Below are positions 51,437 through 60,697 of a stretch of 64,000 nt of DNA, in pieces (position 1 is the first letter of the stretch; every line of letters begins with the position of its first letter). Below the pieces are notes generated by a model. The model had not been told where the DNA came from, ran no database searches, and saw nothing but the letters and a program-made list of their open reading frames with translations. Source of the DNA: Cellvibrionaceae bacterium (GTDB lineage Bacteria > Pseudomonadota > Gammaproteobacteria > Pseudomonadales > Cellvibrionaceae); the NCBI GenBank assembly GCA_021151825.1, contig JAGKWQ010000001.1, positions 806,001-870,000 on the forward strand, written 5' to 3'. Both the position numbers and the translations under genes were made by a program.

Positions 51437-52927
51437 ATGGTACAAAAATCCTTACGCACCAAGCTGATGACGGTGTTGTCTGTTGCAATGGTTGCTATCG
51501 CAGTACTAGTTGCATTTATTCTCGATGAAGTTGCCTCCAGGAATCTGGAAAAAAAATGGGAAGCCGAAACTTCGGCCATGGTTGAGTTGACCAATAGTTC
51601 CATCCTGGAAGCCGTATTCGCCTATGATTTCCAACAAATTGAAGCTATCGCCAAATCGCTGGTGAATACCTCCCTGGTTACCGCAATCAGCGTGGAGGAT
51701 CACCGCGGCCAGTCATTGGCCAAGGCCGCGGATGAAGACCGCAGTGAAAATCTCGTTACCCGGGCAGACATACCTATTATTTATAACGGCAGCACAATCG
51801 GCAGTTACGACATCACTTTCTCCACCCAGGAACTGAAGGACACATTGGCAGACCAACGCCTGACCAACGCACTAACCGTGATTGCATTGCTGGCTGCCAG
51901 CTTGATTACGGTATACGTGCTGATTGGAAAACTGGTACTTGCACCGGTAGATGAAGTGACTCGCTCACTTGCCTCTATCGCCGGTGGCGGTGGCGATTTA
52001 ACCCGCCGCTTGCCTACCGACAGCCAAAATGAAATTGCGGCGCTCGCGCATAATTTTAATCTGGTGATGGAACACATCGCCGACATTATTCGCAATGTGG
52101 TCCAGGTTAATGACAAGGTACGTGTCAATGTCAATAAAATGAGTAGCGCTACCGAAAGCACGGTAAATTCCACGTCACAACAATTGCGTGAAATTGAATT
52201 GGTGGCCACTGCCGTAGAAGAACTTTCTGCGTCTGCGACCGAAATTGCCCGTCATGCCGGCGACACGGCCGAGCGCACCAATGCCACCAGCATTCTCGCC
52301 GAAGAGGGTAACACTATCGTTAATTTGTCATTGGAAAACGTTAATCGGTTAACCGGACAAATTGAATCCACCGCGCAAAAAATCCAGGTGCTGAAAAATA
52401 ATTCGGTGAATATTGGTTCGGTGATGGAAGTTATCAGAACAATTGCCGAGCAAACCAACCTGCTTGCCCTTAACGCAGCCATTGAAGCGGCGCGTGCCGG
52501 TGAGCAAGGTCGTGGGTTTGCGGTAGTTGCGGATGAAGTGCGTTCACTTGCGCAAAAAACCCGTTCGTCTACGGAAGAAATTGAATCGATTATTGTGCAA
52601 CTGCAACGCGCTGCCGATGAAGCGCACCAAGCCATGAGCACCAGTACGGCATCAGCGCGCGAAACCATTGATACCGCCTCGAAAGTGGGTAGCGCGCTCG
52701 ATAAAATCCGCGCGAACATCGGCATTATCAATGACATGAACCACCAGATTGCTACTGCATCGCACCAGCAAAGTTCTGTGGCCAACGAGGTGAGCAAAAA
52801 CATTACGGCGATTCATGGCCTGTCTGAAAACGTGGTGGAAAATGCACAAGTGGTCAACCACGGCGGCAGCCAGTTGATCAATGAAACCAGCGAATTGAAA
52901 AAGCAAATCGACAACTTTAAAGTGTAA
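51437..52927 (+). CDS. Methyl-accepting chemotaxis protein with short periplasmic sensor
   Basis: The 496-residue chemoreceptor starts at ATG 51437 (GGGGGA upstream); the ATG 18 bases earlier lacks a site. It has helix 1 (about 10-28), a periplasmic domain of only about 105 residues, helix 2 (about 140-162), HAMP (LAPVDEVTRSLASIAGGGGD) and the signalling hairpin with tip EQTNLLALNAAIEAARAGEQ. It is not a close copy of the pair at 31698-35047. It resembles the short-sensor receptors of the Tar-like or sCACHE-lacking kind; the ligand is unknown. No pentapeptide is present. Confidence 0.93.
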   Translation: MVQKSLRTKLMTVLSVAMVAIAVLVAFILDEVASRNLEKKWEAETSAMVELTNSSILEAVFAYDFQQIEAIAKSLVNTSLVTAISVEDHRGQSLAKAADEDRSENLVTRADIPIIYNGSTIGSYDITFSTQELKDTLADQRLTNALTVIALLAASLITVYVLIGKLVLAPVDEVTRSLASIAGGGGDLTRRLPTDSQNEIAALAHNFNLVMEHIADIIRNVVQVNDKVRVNVNKMSSATESTVNSTSQQLREIELVATAVEELSASATEIARHAGDTAERTNATSILAEEGNTIVNLSLENVNRLTGQIESTAQKIQVLKNNSVNIGSVMEVIRTIAEQTNLLALNAAIEAARAGEQGRGFAVVADEVRSLAQKTRSSTEEIESIIVQLQRAADEAHQAMSTSTASARETIDTASKVGSALDKIRANIGIINDMNHQIATASHQQSSVANEVSKNITAIHGLSENVVENAQVVNHGGSQLINETSELKKQIDNFKV

Positions 52928-52945
52928 TATCAATCAACACTGCAA

Positions 52946-52979
52946 TAAAAAAACGGCGCACCATGCGCCGTTTTTTTAT
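52946..52979. terminator. Bidirectional intrinsic terminator
   Basis: The stem AAACGGCGCA/TGCGCCGTTT with a CCA loop has A and T runs on both sides. It serves the chemoreceptor and the convergent GNAT gene. Confidence 0.92.
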
Positions 52980-53006
52980 TATTCGAAAGATCATTTTAAA
53001 AAACAA

Positions 53007-54155
53007 TTATTTATTAAAAGGCAATAGGGTCCGCGCTTCTGCCGCATATTGTTGAATGTGCTCAGCCTCCTCCTGCAAAAATCTGCCAATTGCAGGGCGA
53101 AACTCTTCAGCGATTAAATAGTGATTCGAGTAAGTGATAACTGGCTCGAATCCGCGTGCAATTTTATGCTCGCCTTGCGCTCCGCCATCAAAACGCTGCA
53201 CATTATTGGCGATAGCATAATCGATTCCCTGGTAGTAGCACGTCTCAAAATGCAGGAATTGGTATTCCTCAAAACACCCCCAGTAACGGCCATACAAGGT
53301 TTGGTTATCACGCACAAATAACGCGGCTGCTACGATAGTTTTTTGTCCCTGCACATCGTGTTTCAGTGCGCAGATCAATACCAGGTTTTCAGCGAATACA
53401 TCCCCCAGTCGCTGAAAAAAAGCCTGCGATAAATACCCCTCATGGCCACTGCGTTTTAAATAAGTATTGCGATAGAGCGCGTAAAACAAATCCATATCAG
53501 CTCGCTCTAATTGATCACCTTCCTTTACGGCAAATTCGAATCCCTGATCACGTACCTGGCGTCGCTCTTTAATAATATTTTTACGCTTGCGCGATGCCAT
53601 TCGCGCAAGAAAATCCTCAAAGCTTTTGTAACCGGTATTAAACCAATGAAACTGGCAACCCAATCGTTGCATCACTAGTGGCGACAGCAATAATTCATGC
53701 TGTGTAGCGATGGGGAACAAACAATGCCAACCGGAATAGGCATTGCGCTCACATTCCTGCTGTAGCGCCGACGCAATTAGCGGAATTAATTCCGGCGGGA
53801 TATGTTCATCATGCACTAACAAACGCGGACCAGTGCAGGGGGTGAATGGAATCGCACTGATCCACTTTGGATAATAAGAAAACCCATAGCGACGATAAGC
53901 GTCAGCCCAAGCCCAATCGAATACGTATTCACCGTATGAATGGGTTTTTACATAGCCGGGCATTGCCGCCACTAAGTGTTGCCCGGAATAGACCAGTAAA
54001 TGTGCAACCTGCCAGCCGGACTCAACGGTAGTGCAGCCAGTATCTTCCAGTGCGGCAAGAAATTGGTGACGCACAAAAGGATAATCTTCACCACAGAGCC
54101 GATTCCATTGTTGTGGATCAACTTGATGTATCGACTTGATAAAGCGAACTTCCAC
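53007..54155 (-). CDS. GNAT/FemAB-like acyltransferase (DUF482 family)
   Basis: The 382-residue protein belongs to the PF04339 (DUF482) group of double-GNAT-fold proteins. Landmarks are QWNRLCGEDYPFVRHQFLAALE near the N-terminus, the central MASRKRKNIIKERRQV and the C-terminal block RYWGCFEEYQFLHFETCYYQ followed by FDGGAQGEHKIARGFEP. The fold resembles FemAB aminoacyl transferases, but no reaction is established. The start is GTG: two adjacent GTGs exist (54158 and 54155), and GGAGG is 5 bases before the second, which I chose. The last gene of a one-gene unit, it ends at a bidirectional terminator. Confidence 0.87.
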   Translation of the reverse strand: MEVRFIKSIHQVDPQQWNRLCGEDYPFVRHQFLAALEDTGCTTVESGWQVAHLLVYSGQHLVAAMPGYVKTHSYGEYVFDWAWADAYRRYGFSYYPKWISAIPFTPCTGPRLLVHDEHIPPELIPLIASALQQECERNAYSGWHCLFPIATQHELLLSPLVMQRLGCQFHWFNTGYKSFEDFLARMASRKRKNIIKERRQVRDQGFEFAVKEGDQLERADMDLFYALYRNTYLKRSGHEGYLSQAFFQRLGDVFAENLVLICALKHDVQGQKTIVAAALFVRDNQTLYGRYWGCFEEYQFLHFETCYYQGIDYAIANNVQRFDGGAQGEHKIARGFEPVITYSNHYLIAEEFRPAIGRFLQEEAEHIQQYAAEARTLLPFNK

Positions 54156-54356
54156 CACTACCTCCGGTCACCATCAATATAGTCGGCCATAGTGCATGTT
54201 CGTCGCCGTGTATGCACGGCTGCATTACATTAGCGTCGAATTACATTTATGCCGTATTACATTTGCGTAAAGTTACGCAACTACAAGCTTGTGTGCTAGT
54301 CATAGTAATCAGGTCTACAGTAGAATCAGTCCACTCCAGTCACTTTTGGTTTTTCA

Positions 54357-55010
54357 ATGCCTTTGTCTGAACACCAATCTGGTCAACATCCCCCGCATCA
54401 CCCCAATGCCAGTTTATCCGCCTTATTGCTGGACTTTGCCGAGAAGTTCACCAATGAACGTGTGCGTGTGCGCGATATTACCGATTCCCTCGGGCAGCGT
54501 TCGTTTGGTTTTATTTTGCTGATTTTTGCGTTGCCCAATTCGTTGCCCATTATTGGAATTCCCGGTGTCTCCACCATTACCGGCCTACCGATGTTATTGG
54601 TCGCTGCACAAATGGCACTGGGGCATCAACGTGTTTACCTTCCCCGCTGGATTGCTGATAGCTCTATCTTAACGGTAAATTTTCAGGCGCTAATCTTCAA
54701 AGCAGTGCCCTGGCTCAGGCGCATTGAAAAGCTGATGAAACCGCGCATCGGTTTTCTTACCCACCGCAGTGCCGAGCGCTGGCTCGGTGCATTTTGTGTG
54801 CTACTAGCATTTTTACTCGCCCTGCCAATTCCATTTGGAAATTTGCTGCCAGCATTAGGCATATTATTTATTGCACTGGGTTTAATCGAGAGTGACGGCG
54901 TTTGCGTTCTCGCCGGGCTTGCGATTGGTATCACCGCCTGGGTATTTTTAAGTGGCCTCATTTGGGTTGCGGTACAAACCATCATCACCATGCTGGATCA
55001 TTGGGTATAA
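54357..55010 (+). CDS. ExoD-family membrane protein
   Basis: The 217-residue protein matches the ExoD family (PF06055), integral membrane proteins linked to exopolysaccharide and alkaline tolerance in rhizobia. Motifs are FGFILLIFALPNSLPIIGIPGVSTITGLPMLLVAAQM and WLRRIEKLMKPRIGFLTHRSAERWLGAF, then LALPIPFGNLLPALGILFIALGLIESDG. About four hydrophobic helices flank a basic cytosolic loop. The N-terminal 20 residues are histidine-rich (SEHQSGQHPPHHPNAS). Function in this organism is unknown. It is a single-gene unit. Confidence 0.88.
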   Translation: MPLSEHQSGQHPPHHPNASLSALLLDFAEKFTNERVRVRDITDSLGQRSFGFILLIFALPNSLPIIGIPGVSTITGLPMLLVAAQMALGHQRVYLPRWIADSSILTVNFQALIFKAVPWLRRIEKLMKPRIGFLTHRSAERWLGAFCVLLAFLLALPIPFGNLLPALGILFIALGLIESDGVCVLAGLAIGITAWVFLSGLIWVAVQTIITMLDHWV

Positions 55011-55244
55011 AACTTTTTTTATCCATTGATGTCGGTTGTATTGATAAATAGTTGTGTAGATCCATTTGTTCGTGCGTCGTCAGAAAGTGAACCGGCTTGC
55101 CCGGCTTTCGAGAACTGCCGCACTTCTTAAACCACAACTAAATCAGATAATGCGCACGCAAATTCTTCCAGGATCCTGCATTCAGGATCTATTCATTCAC
55201 CAAAACTAGTATCCAACTGGAAGACCTTACTGGAGATTTACATC

Positions 55245-55811
55245 ATGAAAAATTCTATCAAAAAAATCGGCATGCTCATCGCTGTCGTTGGCTTGACTGC
55301 CAGTACCACCACCATGGCTGCATCACGTATTAGCTACAATTATGCAGGAATTCAATTTGTTGATCAGGATGTAGATGATTACGATTGCAATCAGGATGGT
55401 TTACGTTTAAACGGTAGCCTCGAATTAAACGATGATTTTTTTGTTGTCGGTGCGATCAGTGATGTCAGTGGCAATCGTGGTTGTGGCTCTGAAGCAATCA
55501 GCGCAGGCATTGGTTATCAAACACTTTTTGGTGCTGATTCCAGCATTTATGGTGCACTGAGTTTTGAAAGTATTTCTCCGGATAATGGTAGCAGTGATTC
55601 AGGTTTGGTCGCCGCTGCGGGTATACGTGGATTTATTCTGAACAATCTGGAAGCGAAAGCAGAGATCGCACATCACACTGTTGGCGACGGTAACACTGTA
55701 TTAGGTGGTGGCGTGGCCTACTGGTTCGCGCCACAAGTTGCCGTCACCGGCGATGTTGGCTTGGGCACAGAGGCTTCTGAAATCGGTGTGGGGCTGCGTC
55801 TGAATTTCTAA
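55245..55811 (+). CDS. YfaZ-like outer-membrane barrel protein
   Basis: The 188-residue protein has a signal peptide (cleaved after TMAA, about residue 26). The alternating hydrophobic/polar strands of a small barrel end in LRLNF with the terminal phenylalanine. The strand pattern SRISYNYAGIQFVDQDVDDY...LNGSLELNDDFFVVGAISDVS and GIGYQTLFG fits the YfaZ family. Two cysteines (DDYDCNQ and GNRGCGSE) could form a loop disulfide. GGAG is 9 bases upstream of ATG. It ends at a strong terminator. No function is known. Confidence 0.85.
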   Translation: MKNSIKKIGMLIAVVGLTASTTTMAASRISYNYAGIQFVDQDVDDYDCNQDGLRLNGSLELNDDFFVVGAISDVSGNRGCGSEAISAGIGYQTLFGADSSIYGALSFESISPDNGSSDSGLVAAAGIRGFILNNLEAKAEIAHHTVGDGNTVLGGGVAYWFAPQVAVTGDVGLGTEASEIGVGLRLNF

Positions 55812-55834
55812 TTCATTTAAGAGATTTTTTCGCG

Positions 55835-55868
55835 AATAAGGCCAGTAGCAATGCTGGCCTTATTTTTT
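55835..55868 (+). terminator. Intrinsic terminator after the YfaZ-like gene
   Basis: The stem AATAAGGCCAG/CTGGCCTTATT is followed by a run of seven T. Confidence 0.93.
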
Positions 55869-56025
55869 TAAGCAACGGTCGCAATCAGACGCCATCAAAA
55901 AAGGCACATGGATTTGCACAGGACGACTGTTTATACTGCACTCCGTACACAGTTCCAACAAATTGGATACAAAGCAACTCACCCTGAACAAATAGCTGTC
56001 ATCACAGCTAAAGGAGCAAATAAAA

Positions 56026-56799
56026 TTGAAACGGGCCCAACAGTTTTTTTCCGCATTTTTCCTGATGTTATGTTGTGTGTGCACACAGGCTGCAACGTCT
56101 GATTTGCCCGCGCGCCTGCAAGCTGAAATTGATAATTTTAAAACCGAAATAGAAAGTTTACGCGGTCAGCAATTGATTGGTTCTGCTGATCGGCTCACCG
56201 GTGCGGGGATTTCTGATCCATCGCTTTACACCGTTGTGGAAACTAAAACCAAATCATTAATAAACGAGCACGCAGAAAAACCCAAAGACAAACTCGTTGC
56301 TGAAGAACTTAATGCAATGATCCGTGCATTGGGATCTATGAGCACCAAATCGCGCGACCTGATCATTGGATTGGTAGAAGGTAGCAGCTCGCGCGGCATA
56401 CGCAATCGTGCACATAGATTGCATCCAAAACTGGATTGGTTTGCCTCGCGCAATGTCATTATGCAAAAACCGGATTTTTATCAACCCGGCCAGGATTTAA
56501 TGACACACCGCTATTTGAATTTATTGGCGAGTGATGATGCCAGCATGGGGCGCTGGGGACTGGAAGAGCTTGACCGTCACGGTGGTGCAGAACCCGTGGT
56601 CTACGAAAAAATGCGCGAAATTCTTAGCCAGCAAAAAAACACTATTAAAAATGATATTCACCTGGATTATCTCGCCTGGATTTGTAAGTTGTTATCAAAA
56701 TACGATGCAGCCAATTCGGCGGAATTATTGAAATCCATTCAAAACGATCCGACTGATGATAAAAACGTCAGGAAACTGAAAAAGTACGCCAAGGTGTAA
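56026..56799 (+). CDS. Secreted alpha-helical protein of unknown function
   Basis: I do not recognise this 257-residue protein. It starts at TTG 56026, supported by AAAGGAG 9 bases upstream. It has a signal peptide (MKRAQQFFSAFFLMLCCVCTQA, cleaved before ATSD), a helical coil (residues 28-50) and a HEAT-like all-helical body (for example MIRALGSMSTKSRDLIIGLV and YLNLLASDDASMGRWGLEEL). The body looks like short repeats of about 30-40 residues. No cysteine motif or catalytic pattern is visible. It is transcribed alone. Confidence 0.75.
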   Translation: MKRAQQFFSAFFLMLCCVCTQAATSDLPARLQAEIDNFKTEIESLRGQQLIGSADRLTGAGISDPSLYTVVETKTKSLINEHAEKPKDKLVAEELNAMIRALGSMSTKSRDLIIGLVEGSSSRGIRNRAHRLHPKLDWFASRNVIMQKPDFYQPGQDLMTHRYLNLLASDDASMGRWGLEELDRHGGAEPVVYEKMREILSQQKNTIKNDIHLDYLAWICKLLSKYDAANSAELLKSIQNDPTDDKNVRKLKKYAKV

Positions 56800-56851
56800 T
56801 TAGCAACACTGATGCGTAACCGCGCATTACTTGATGATTGTTTTACCCAAT

Positions 56852-56881
56852 AAAAACCCCACAGTAAAAGTGGGGTTTTTA
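56852..56881. terminator. Bidirectional intrinsic terminator
   Basis: The stem AAAAACCCCAC/GTGGGGTTTTT with an AGTAAAA loop lies between the secreted protein gene and the convergent ABC-F gene. Confidence 0.92.
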
Positions 56882-56916
56882 TTTTTTAATCCAGCGAATA
56901 TTTATCCACCCTATAA

Positions 56917-58827
56917 TTATTGGCTGGCCGCCTCCAATTCCTCACTCACTAACAACCAGCTTTCTTCTACCTCTTCCAACTGTGCATTTAATTTTGCCTG
57001 TTCCAATACCAATTCTTGGAGTTTGGCTTTATTTTTTTCGTCATAAATGTTGCTATCTCCTAATTGGGTTTCAACATCAGCAAGGCGCGCTTGTAATTTT
57101 TCCATTTGCGTTTCAAGCGATTTCAGTTTGTTGGTCAGCGGTTTCAATTGCGCGCGCTGCGCTGCAGATTGTTGGCGCTGAGCTTTTTTATCCACCTTGT
57201 TATCATTATCGCCAGCGACAACAATTTCTTTTTCTGCGGCAACAGCGTTAACTTTTTGCTGCTGCATCCACTTGTAATAATCTTCCAAATCACCGTCGAA
57301 CTCGCTGACTTTGCCATCAGCCACCAACAAGAATTCATTCACGGTGTTGCGCAATAAATGGCGATCATGCGATACCACAATTACCGCCCCCTCAAATTCC
57401 TGCAGCGCCATCGTTAATGCGTGGCGCATTTCCAGATCGAGATGGTTGGTAGGTTCGTCAAGCAACAGCACGTTGGGTTTTTCCCACGCAATAATCGCTA
57501 GCGCCAGCCGCGCTTTTTCGCCACCAGAAAAATGCGTAATAGGTTCAAACGCGCGGTCGCCGTGGAAATCAAAACTGCCGAGGAAATCGCGAATTTCTTG
57601 CTCGCGCGCCGTTGGCGATAAACGCTGTATATGCAGTGCCGCCGAGGCATTGATATCCAGCGCTTCCAATTGATGCTGGGCAAAATAGCCAAGTTTAAAA
57701 TGTTCGCCGTTAGTGCGGTCACCGGTAATCAACGGCAATGAACCAGCCAGTGTTTTCACCAGGCTGGATTTACCAGCGCCGTTGGGGCCGAGCAAACCGA
57801 TTCGGGTTTCAGCGCGAATACTCAGTTCAACTTTATTCAAGACGACTTTGGCCCCGTAGCCAATATCGGCGCGAGCAATGTGTACCAACGGCACCGACAT
57901 TTTGTCGTTGCACTTAAAGGTAAAGCTGAACGGCGAATCGATATGTGCAGGCGCAATTTTTTCCATGCGCTCCAATTCTTTAATTCGGCTCTGTGCCTGG
58001 CGTGCTTTGGTGGCCTGTGCACGGAAACGGCGAATATAACTTTCAACGTGTGCAATGCGTTCTTGCTGCTTCTCAAAACTCGCCTGTTGTTGCGCAAGTT
58101 TTTCCGCACGCTGGCGTTCGAACGCAGAGTAGTTGCCGCTGTAATTATCGAGTTTTTGCTTTTCGATATTCACAATGCGGTCGACGATGTTGTCGAGAAA
58201 ATCGCGGTCGTGCGAAATGATAATCAAAGTGCCGGGATAGCGCTTGAGCCATTCTTCCAGCCACAAGGTTGCATCCAAATCGAGGTGGTTGGTTGGTTCA
58301 TCGAGCAACAATAAATCTGACGGACACATCAGTGCCTGCGCGAGATTCAAACGAATCCGCCAGCCGCCGGAAAAATCCGATACCGGGCGTTTGTCATCGC
58401 CTGTGGCAAATCCCAAACCATTCAGCAATTGCTGCGCGCGCGAGGGCGCGGTGTATGCATGGATATTTTCCATATCACTGTACAAATGCGCGAGTTTTTC
58501 GCCGTTATGTTCAGGGTCGGCATTCGCCTGCGCAATTTCCTGTTCCAGCCGGCGCAATTCACTATCGCCATCCAGCACGTAATCGAGCGCGCTGCGCGAG
58601 GTATGCCCAACCTCTTGTGCCATGTGCGCGATACGCCATTGCTTGGGGATATCGAGCGTGCCGGTATCGCTGTGCAATTTGCCCAACAGCAATTGGAACA
58701 AGGTGGATTTGCCAGTGCCATTGGCGCCGATTAAACCGACTTTCTGGCCCGGATAAATAGTGAGATCGGCCGCATCCAATAAAAATTTGGTGCCGCGCTG
58801 TACGGAGATGTTTTGTAATTGAATCAT
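56917..58827 (-). CDS. yheS: ABC-F family ATPase, YheS type
   Basis: The 636-residue soluble ATPase has two ABC domains: Walker A GANGTGKST and GPNGAGKSS, signatures SDFSGGWRIRLNLAQAL and THFSGGEKARLALAIIA, and Walker B LLLLDEPTNHLDLD and VLLLDEPTNHLDLE. A linker at about 240-310 follows, then a basic C-terminal coiled coil (about 525-635). ABC-F proteins act on ribosomes. The opening MIQLQNISVQRGTKFLLDAADLTI and the linker match YheS better than Uup or EttA. ATG 58827 is chosen on homology; ATG 58836 is possible. It is divergent from the TIGR02444 gene, as in Pseudomonas. Confidence 0.92.
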   Translation of the reverse strand: MIQLQNISVQRGTKFLLDAADLTIYPGQKVGLIGANGTGKSTLFQLLLGKLHSDTGTLDIPKQWRIAHMAQEVGHTSRSALDYVLDGDSELRRLEQEIAQANADPEHNGEKLAHLYSDMENIHAYTAPSRAQQLLNGLGFATGDDKRPVSDFSGGWRIRLNLAQALMCPSDLLLLDEPTNHLDLDATLWLEEWLKRYPGTLIIISHDRDFLDNIVDRIVNIEKQKLDNYSGNYSAFERQRAEKLAQQQASFEKQQERIAHVESYIRRFRAQATKARQAQSRIKELERMEKIAPAHIDSPFSFTFKCNDKMSVPLVHIARADIGYGAKVVLNKVELSIRAETRIGLLGPNGAGKSSLVKTLAGSLPLITGDRTNGEHFKLGYFAQHQLEALDINASAALHIQRLSPTAREQEIRDFLGSFDFHGDRAFEPITHFSGGEKARLALAIIAWEKPNVLLLDEPTNHLDLEMRHALTMALQEFEGAVIVVSHDRHLLRNTVNEFLLVADGKVSEFDGDLEDYYKWMQQQKVNAVAAEKEIVVAGDNDNKVDKKAQRQQSAAQRAQLKPLTNKLKSLETQMEKLQARLADVETQLGDSNIYDEKNKAKLQELVLEQAKLNAQLEEVEESWLLVSEELEAASQ

Positions 58828-58876
58828 GGCGCGCATTCTAGCAGACTTGCCCCAAGCCCCTGCTAGCGGAATTTTT

Positions 58877-59389
58877 ATGCATTCCTCCCTACCGATTGAG
58901 ACCAGCCTCTGGGATTTTTCCCTGTTTTATTATGGGCGCCCCGGTGTTAGCTCATTGTGCTTACACTTGCAGGATGAGCATGGGGTGAATGTAAATATAT
59001 TACTGTGGACGTTATGGCTCGGCTATCGCGGCATTCAACTTGAGCCTACCCAGCTCACGCTGGCACTACGCAAAACGCACAGTTGGGACCAACAATATGT
59101 ATTGCCATTGCGCCAGTTGCGGCGGCGAATGAAAGCGGAATTCGGTGTGGCGGATAGGTCGATAGAGACAGTGCGCGCGCAGATCAAACACGCCGAGTTA
59201 CTGGCAGAAAAACATCTTCAACAATTGTTGGAATTGCACATACCCGTAGAAAAAATAGCCATCACAGCAACCCCGGATAAAGCATCAATGCCGGCAACAT
59301 TGATGGCTGACAATCTGCAGCTTTATTTACAGCAGCTCGGCATTGATGAGTCGCTTATCACAGATTTATTGGCGTTGTTACTTGATTGA
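58877..59389 (+). CDS. TIGR02444 family protein
   Basis: The 170-residue protein (ATG 58877, AGCGGA upstream) opens with SSLPIETSLWDFSLFYYGRPGVS and contains CLHLQDEHGVNVNILLWTLWLGYRG, the hallmark of TIGR02444 (DUF2390). The rest is helical with an LRRRMK segment. The function is unknown, but the gene is next to the YheS-type ATPase in Pseudomonas as well, so a shared role is likely. It converges with the DUF2789 gene, with five bases between the ends. Confidence 0.88.
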   Translation: MHSSLPIETSLWDFSLFYYGRPGVSSLCLHLQDEHGVNVNILLWTLWLGYRGIQLEPTQLTLALRKTHSWDQQYVLPLRQLRRRMKAEFGVADRSIETVRAQIKHAELLAEKHLQQLLELHIPVEKIAITATPDKASMPATLMADNLQLYLQQLGIDESLITDLLALLLD

Positions 59390-59394
59390 TGGGC

Positions 59395-59628
59395 TTAGTG
59401 GCGACGCAAACGCGAATCCAATTGATCGACCAACTCACACCAATCAGAATCTTGCTGCAGGCACTCATCTAAAAAGCGCCGTTGCGACGAAGACCAGAAA
59501 GGCGCGTTGACGATGGGTGTTTGCGGTGGCAAATAATGCAGCTGGATAAAACGGGCAATCGCAAGGTTACTGTTTTCCAAACCCAATTGGGCAAACAACT
59601 CAGGCATAGCAAGATAACTAGTGTGCAT
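59395..59628 (-). CDS. DUF2789 family small protein
   Basis: The 77-residue protein begins at ATG 59628 with GGAGG 6 bases upstream. It fits DUF2789 in length and sequence: MPELFAQLGLENSNLAIARF, then APFWSSSQRRFLDECLQQDSDW and ELVDQLDSRLRRH. An extension to 59733 is rejected because it lacks homology. These proteins have no known function. It is downstream of the algP-like gene, with an intrinsic terminator between them. Confidence 0.9.
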   Translation of the reverse strand: MHTSYLAMPELFAQLGLENSNLAIARFIQLHYLPPQTPIVNAPFWSSSQRRFLDECLQQDSDWCELVDQLDSRLRRH

Positions 59629-59738
59629 GGCATACCTCCAAAACCGCAGTGTGATCACTAAAATTATGCATGAATTAGCCCCACACAGTTGAACTGTTTT
59701 GTTCTTACAACATACGCCCAAGTAATAAAACAACCAAT

Positions 59739-59764
59739 AAAAAAGGCGCTTGCGCGCCTTTTTC
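59739..59764 (-). terminator. Intrinsic terminator after the algP-like gene
   Basis: The stem AAAAAGGCGC/GCGCCTTTTT with a TTGC loop lies 22 bases past the stop on the minus strand. Confidence 0.9.
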
Positions 59765-59785
59765 AGTTACCGAACAAATAATCGC

Positions 59786-60697
59786 TTAGTTCAGTGCACC
59801 CTTGTCATCATCAAATGGCAGGGTTTCGGTAACACCAACAGGTTCCGGAGCCACAACTGCAGGCTCCTCTTCTTTCACCACCGGTGTCTCTACCGGTGCT
59901 TCTACCGATGGTTGTTCTATAGCAGGCTCAGCAGGTGCGGGAGCAACAGGATTTGGCTCAACGTCTGTTTTTTGTTCTTCTTTTTTTGCTTCCGGCTTTT
60001 TAGCAGGTACTTTTTTCTTTGCTGCAGGTTTTTTCTCAGCAGCTGGCTTTTCTGTAACAGCAACCGGAGCTGATTCAGCAACAGGCTCTTCCACTTTGGC
60101 TGTTTCTACTTTTGGTTTTTTAGGTGCTTTTGGTTTTACTGCCTTTACTTTCTCTGCCGGGGTTTTCTCGACCCGCGCTTTTGCAACAACAGGCTTGGCA
60201 TCTGCAATGGCTGTTTCAGTTACATCTGCTTTTTTCGCCTTGGTTGCTTTGGTTTTCTTTTCCGCTTTAACCTTTGCCGGCTTATCACTCAAGGTTTTTT
60301 TCTCATCAACAGATTTGCTCGCGACTTTTTTACCCGCTGCTTTTTTTGTGGCTGGTTTTGCACCTGCCGGGGCTGCAAGGAGTTTTGCAACTTCAGCAGC
60401 AGCGCTTTGCTGAGCACCCAGCACATCAACCTGGTTTTGGGCTTCTGTCAATTTTTTACTGGCCGAGCTCAAATCTTTTTTCAATTGAGTTAATTGTGGT
60501 TTGGATTTGGCAGCATCTTTACTCGAAAGCGCAGCGATTTTTTTCTCAGTAGCGGCAAGATTTTTTTGCTCGGCAACTACTGCTTTTTGTGCAGCAGCAA
60601 GTTCTTGCGCGCGCGCCTTTTCCAGCGCGGCGGTTACCTTGGCAATTTGCTGTTCCAGATCAGCGACGGAAATTTTTTGAGTTTTGGAGGCAGCCAT
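59786..60697 (-). CDS. algP: AlgP-like lysine/alanine/proline-rich histone H1-like protein
   Basis: The 303-residue protein has an N-terminal coiled coil (about 5-100) and a long low-complexity tail rich in Lys, Ala, Pro (for example AAKKKVPAKKPEAKKEE). An acidic end is TETLPFDDDKGALN. AlgP (AlgR3) of Pseudomonas has the same design and the same neighbours (fklB, rsd/algQ, dsbB) and influences alginate transcription by binding DNA. Alginate genes are not seen here, so the target is unknown. The low-complexity tail may vary in length between strains. Confidence 0.75.
   Translation of the reverse strand: MAASKTQKISVADLEQQIAKVTAALEKARAQELAAAQKAVVAEQKNLAATEKKIAALSSKDAAKSKPQLTQLKKDLSSASKKLTEAQNQVDVLGAQQSAAAEVAKLLAAPAGAKPATKKAAGKKVASKSVDEKKTLSDKPAKVKAEKKTKATKAKKADVTETAIADAKPVVAKARVEKTPAEKVKAVKPKAPKKPKVETAKVEEPVAESAPVAVTEKPAAEKKPAAKKKVPAKKPEAKKEEQKTDVEPNPVAPAPAEPAIEQPSVEAPVETPVVKEEEPAVVAPEPVGVTETLPFDDDKGALN

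Noticed and set aside
59629..59733. An N-terminal extension of the DUF2789 gene
   Set aside because: GGAGG lies 6 bases before ATG 59628, and the extension crosses the intergenic region with no homology.
59802..60413. A 203-codon frame on the plus strand over the algP-like gene
   Set aside because: It is a shadow of the Lys/Ala/Pro-rich tail (Phe, Ser, Ala-rich on the other strand) and has no signal or homology.
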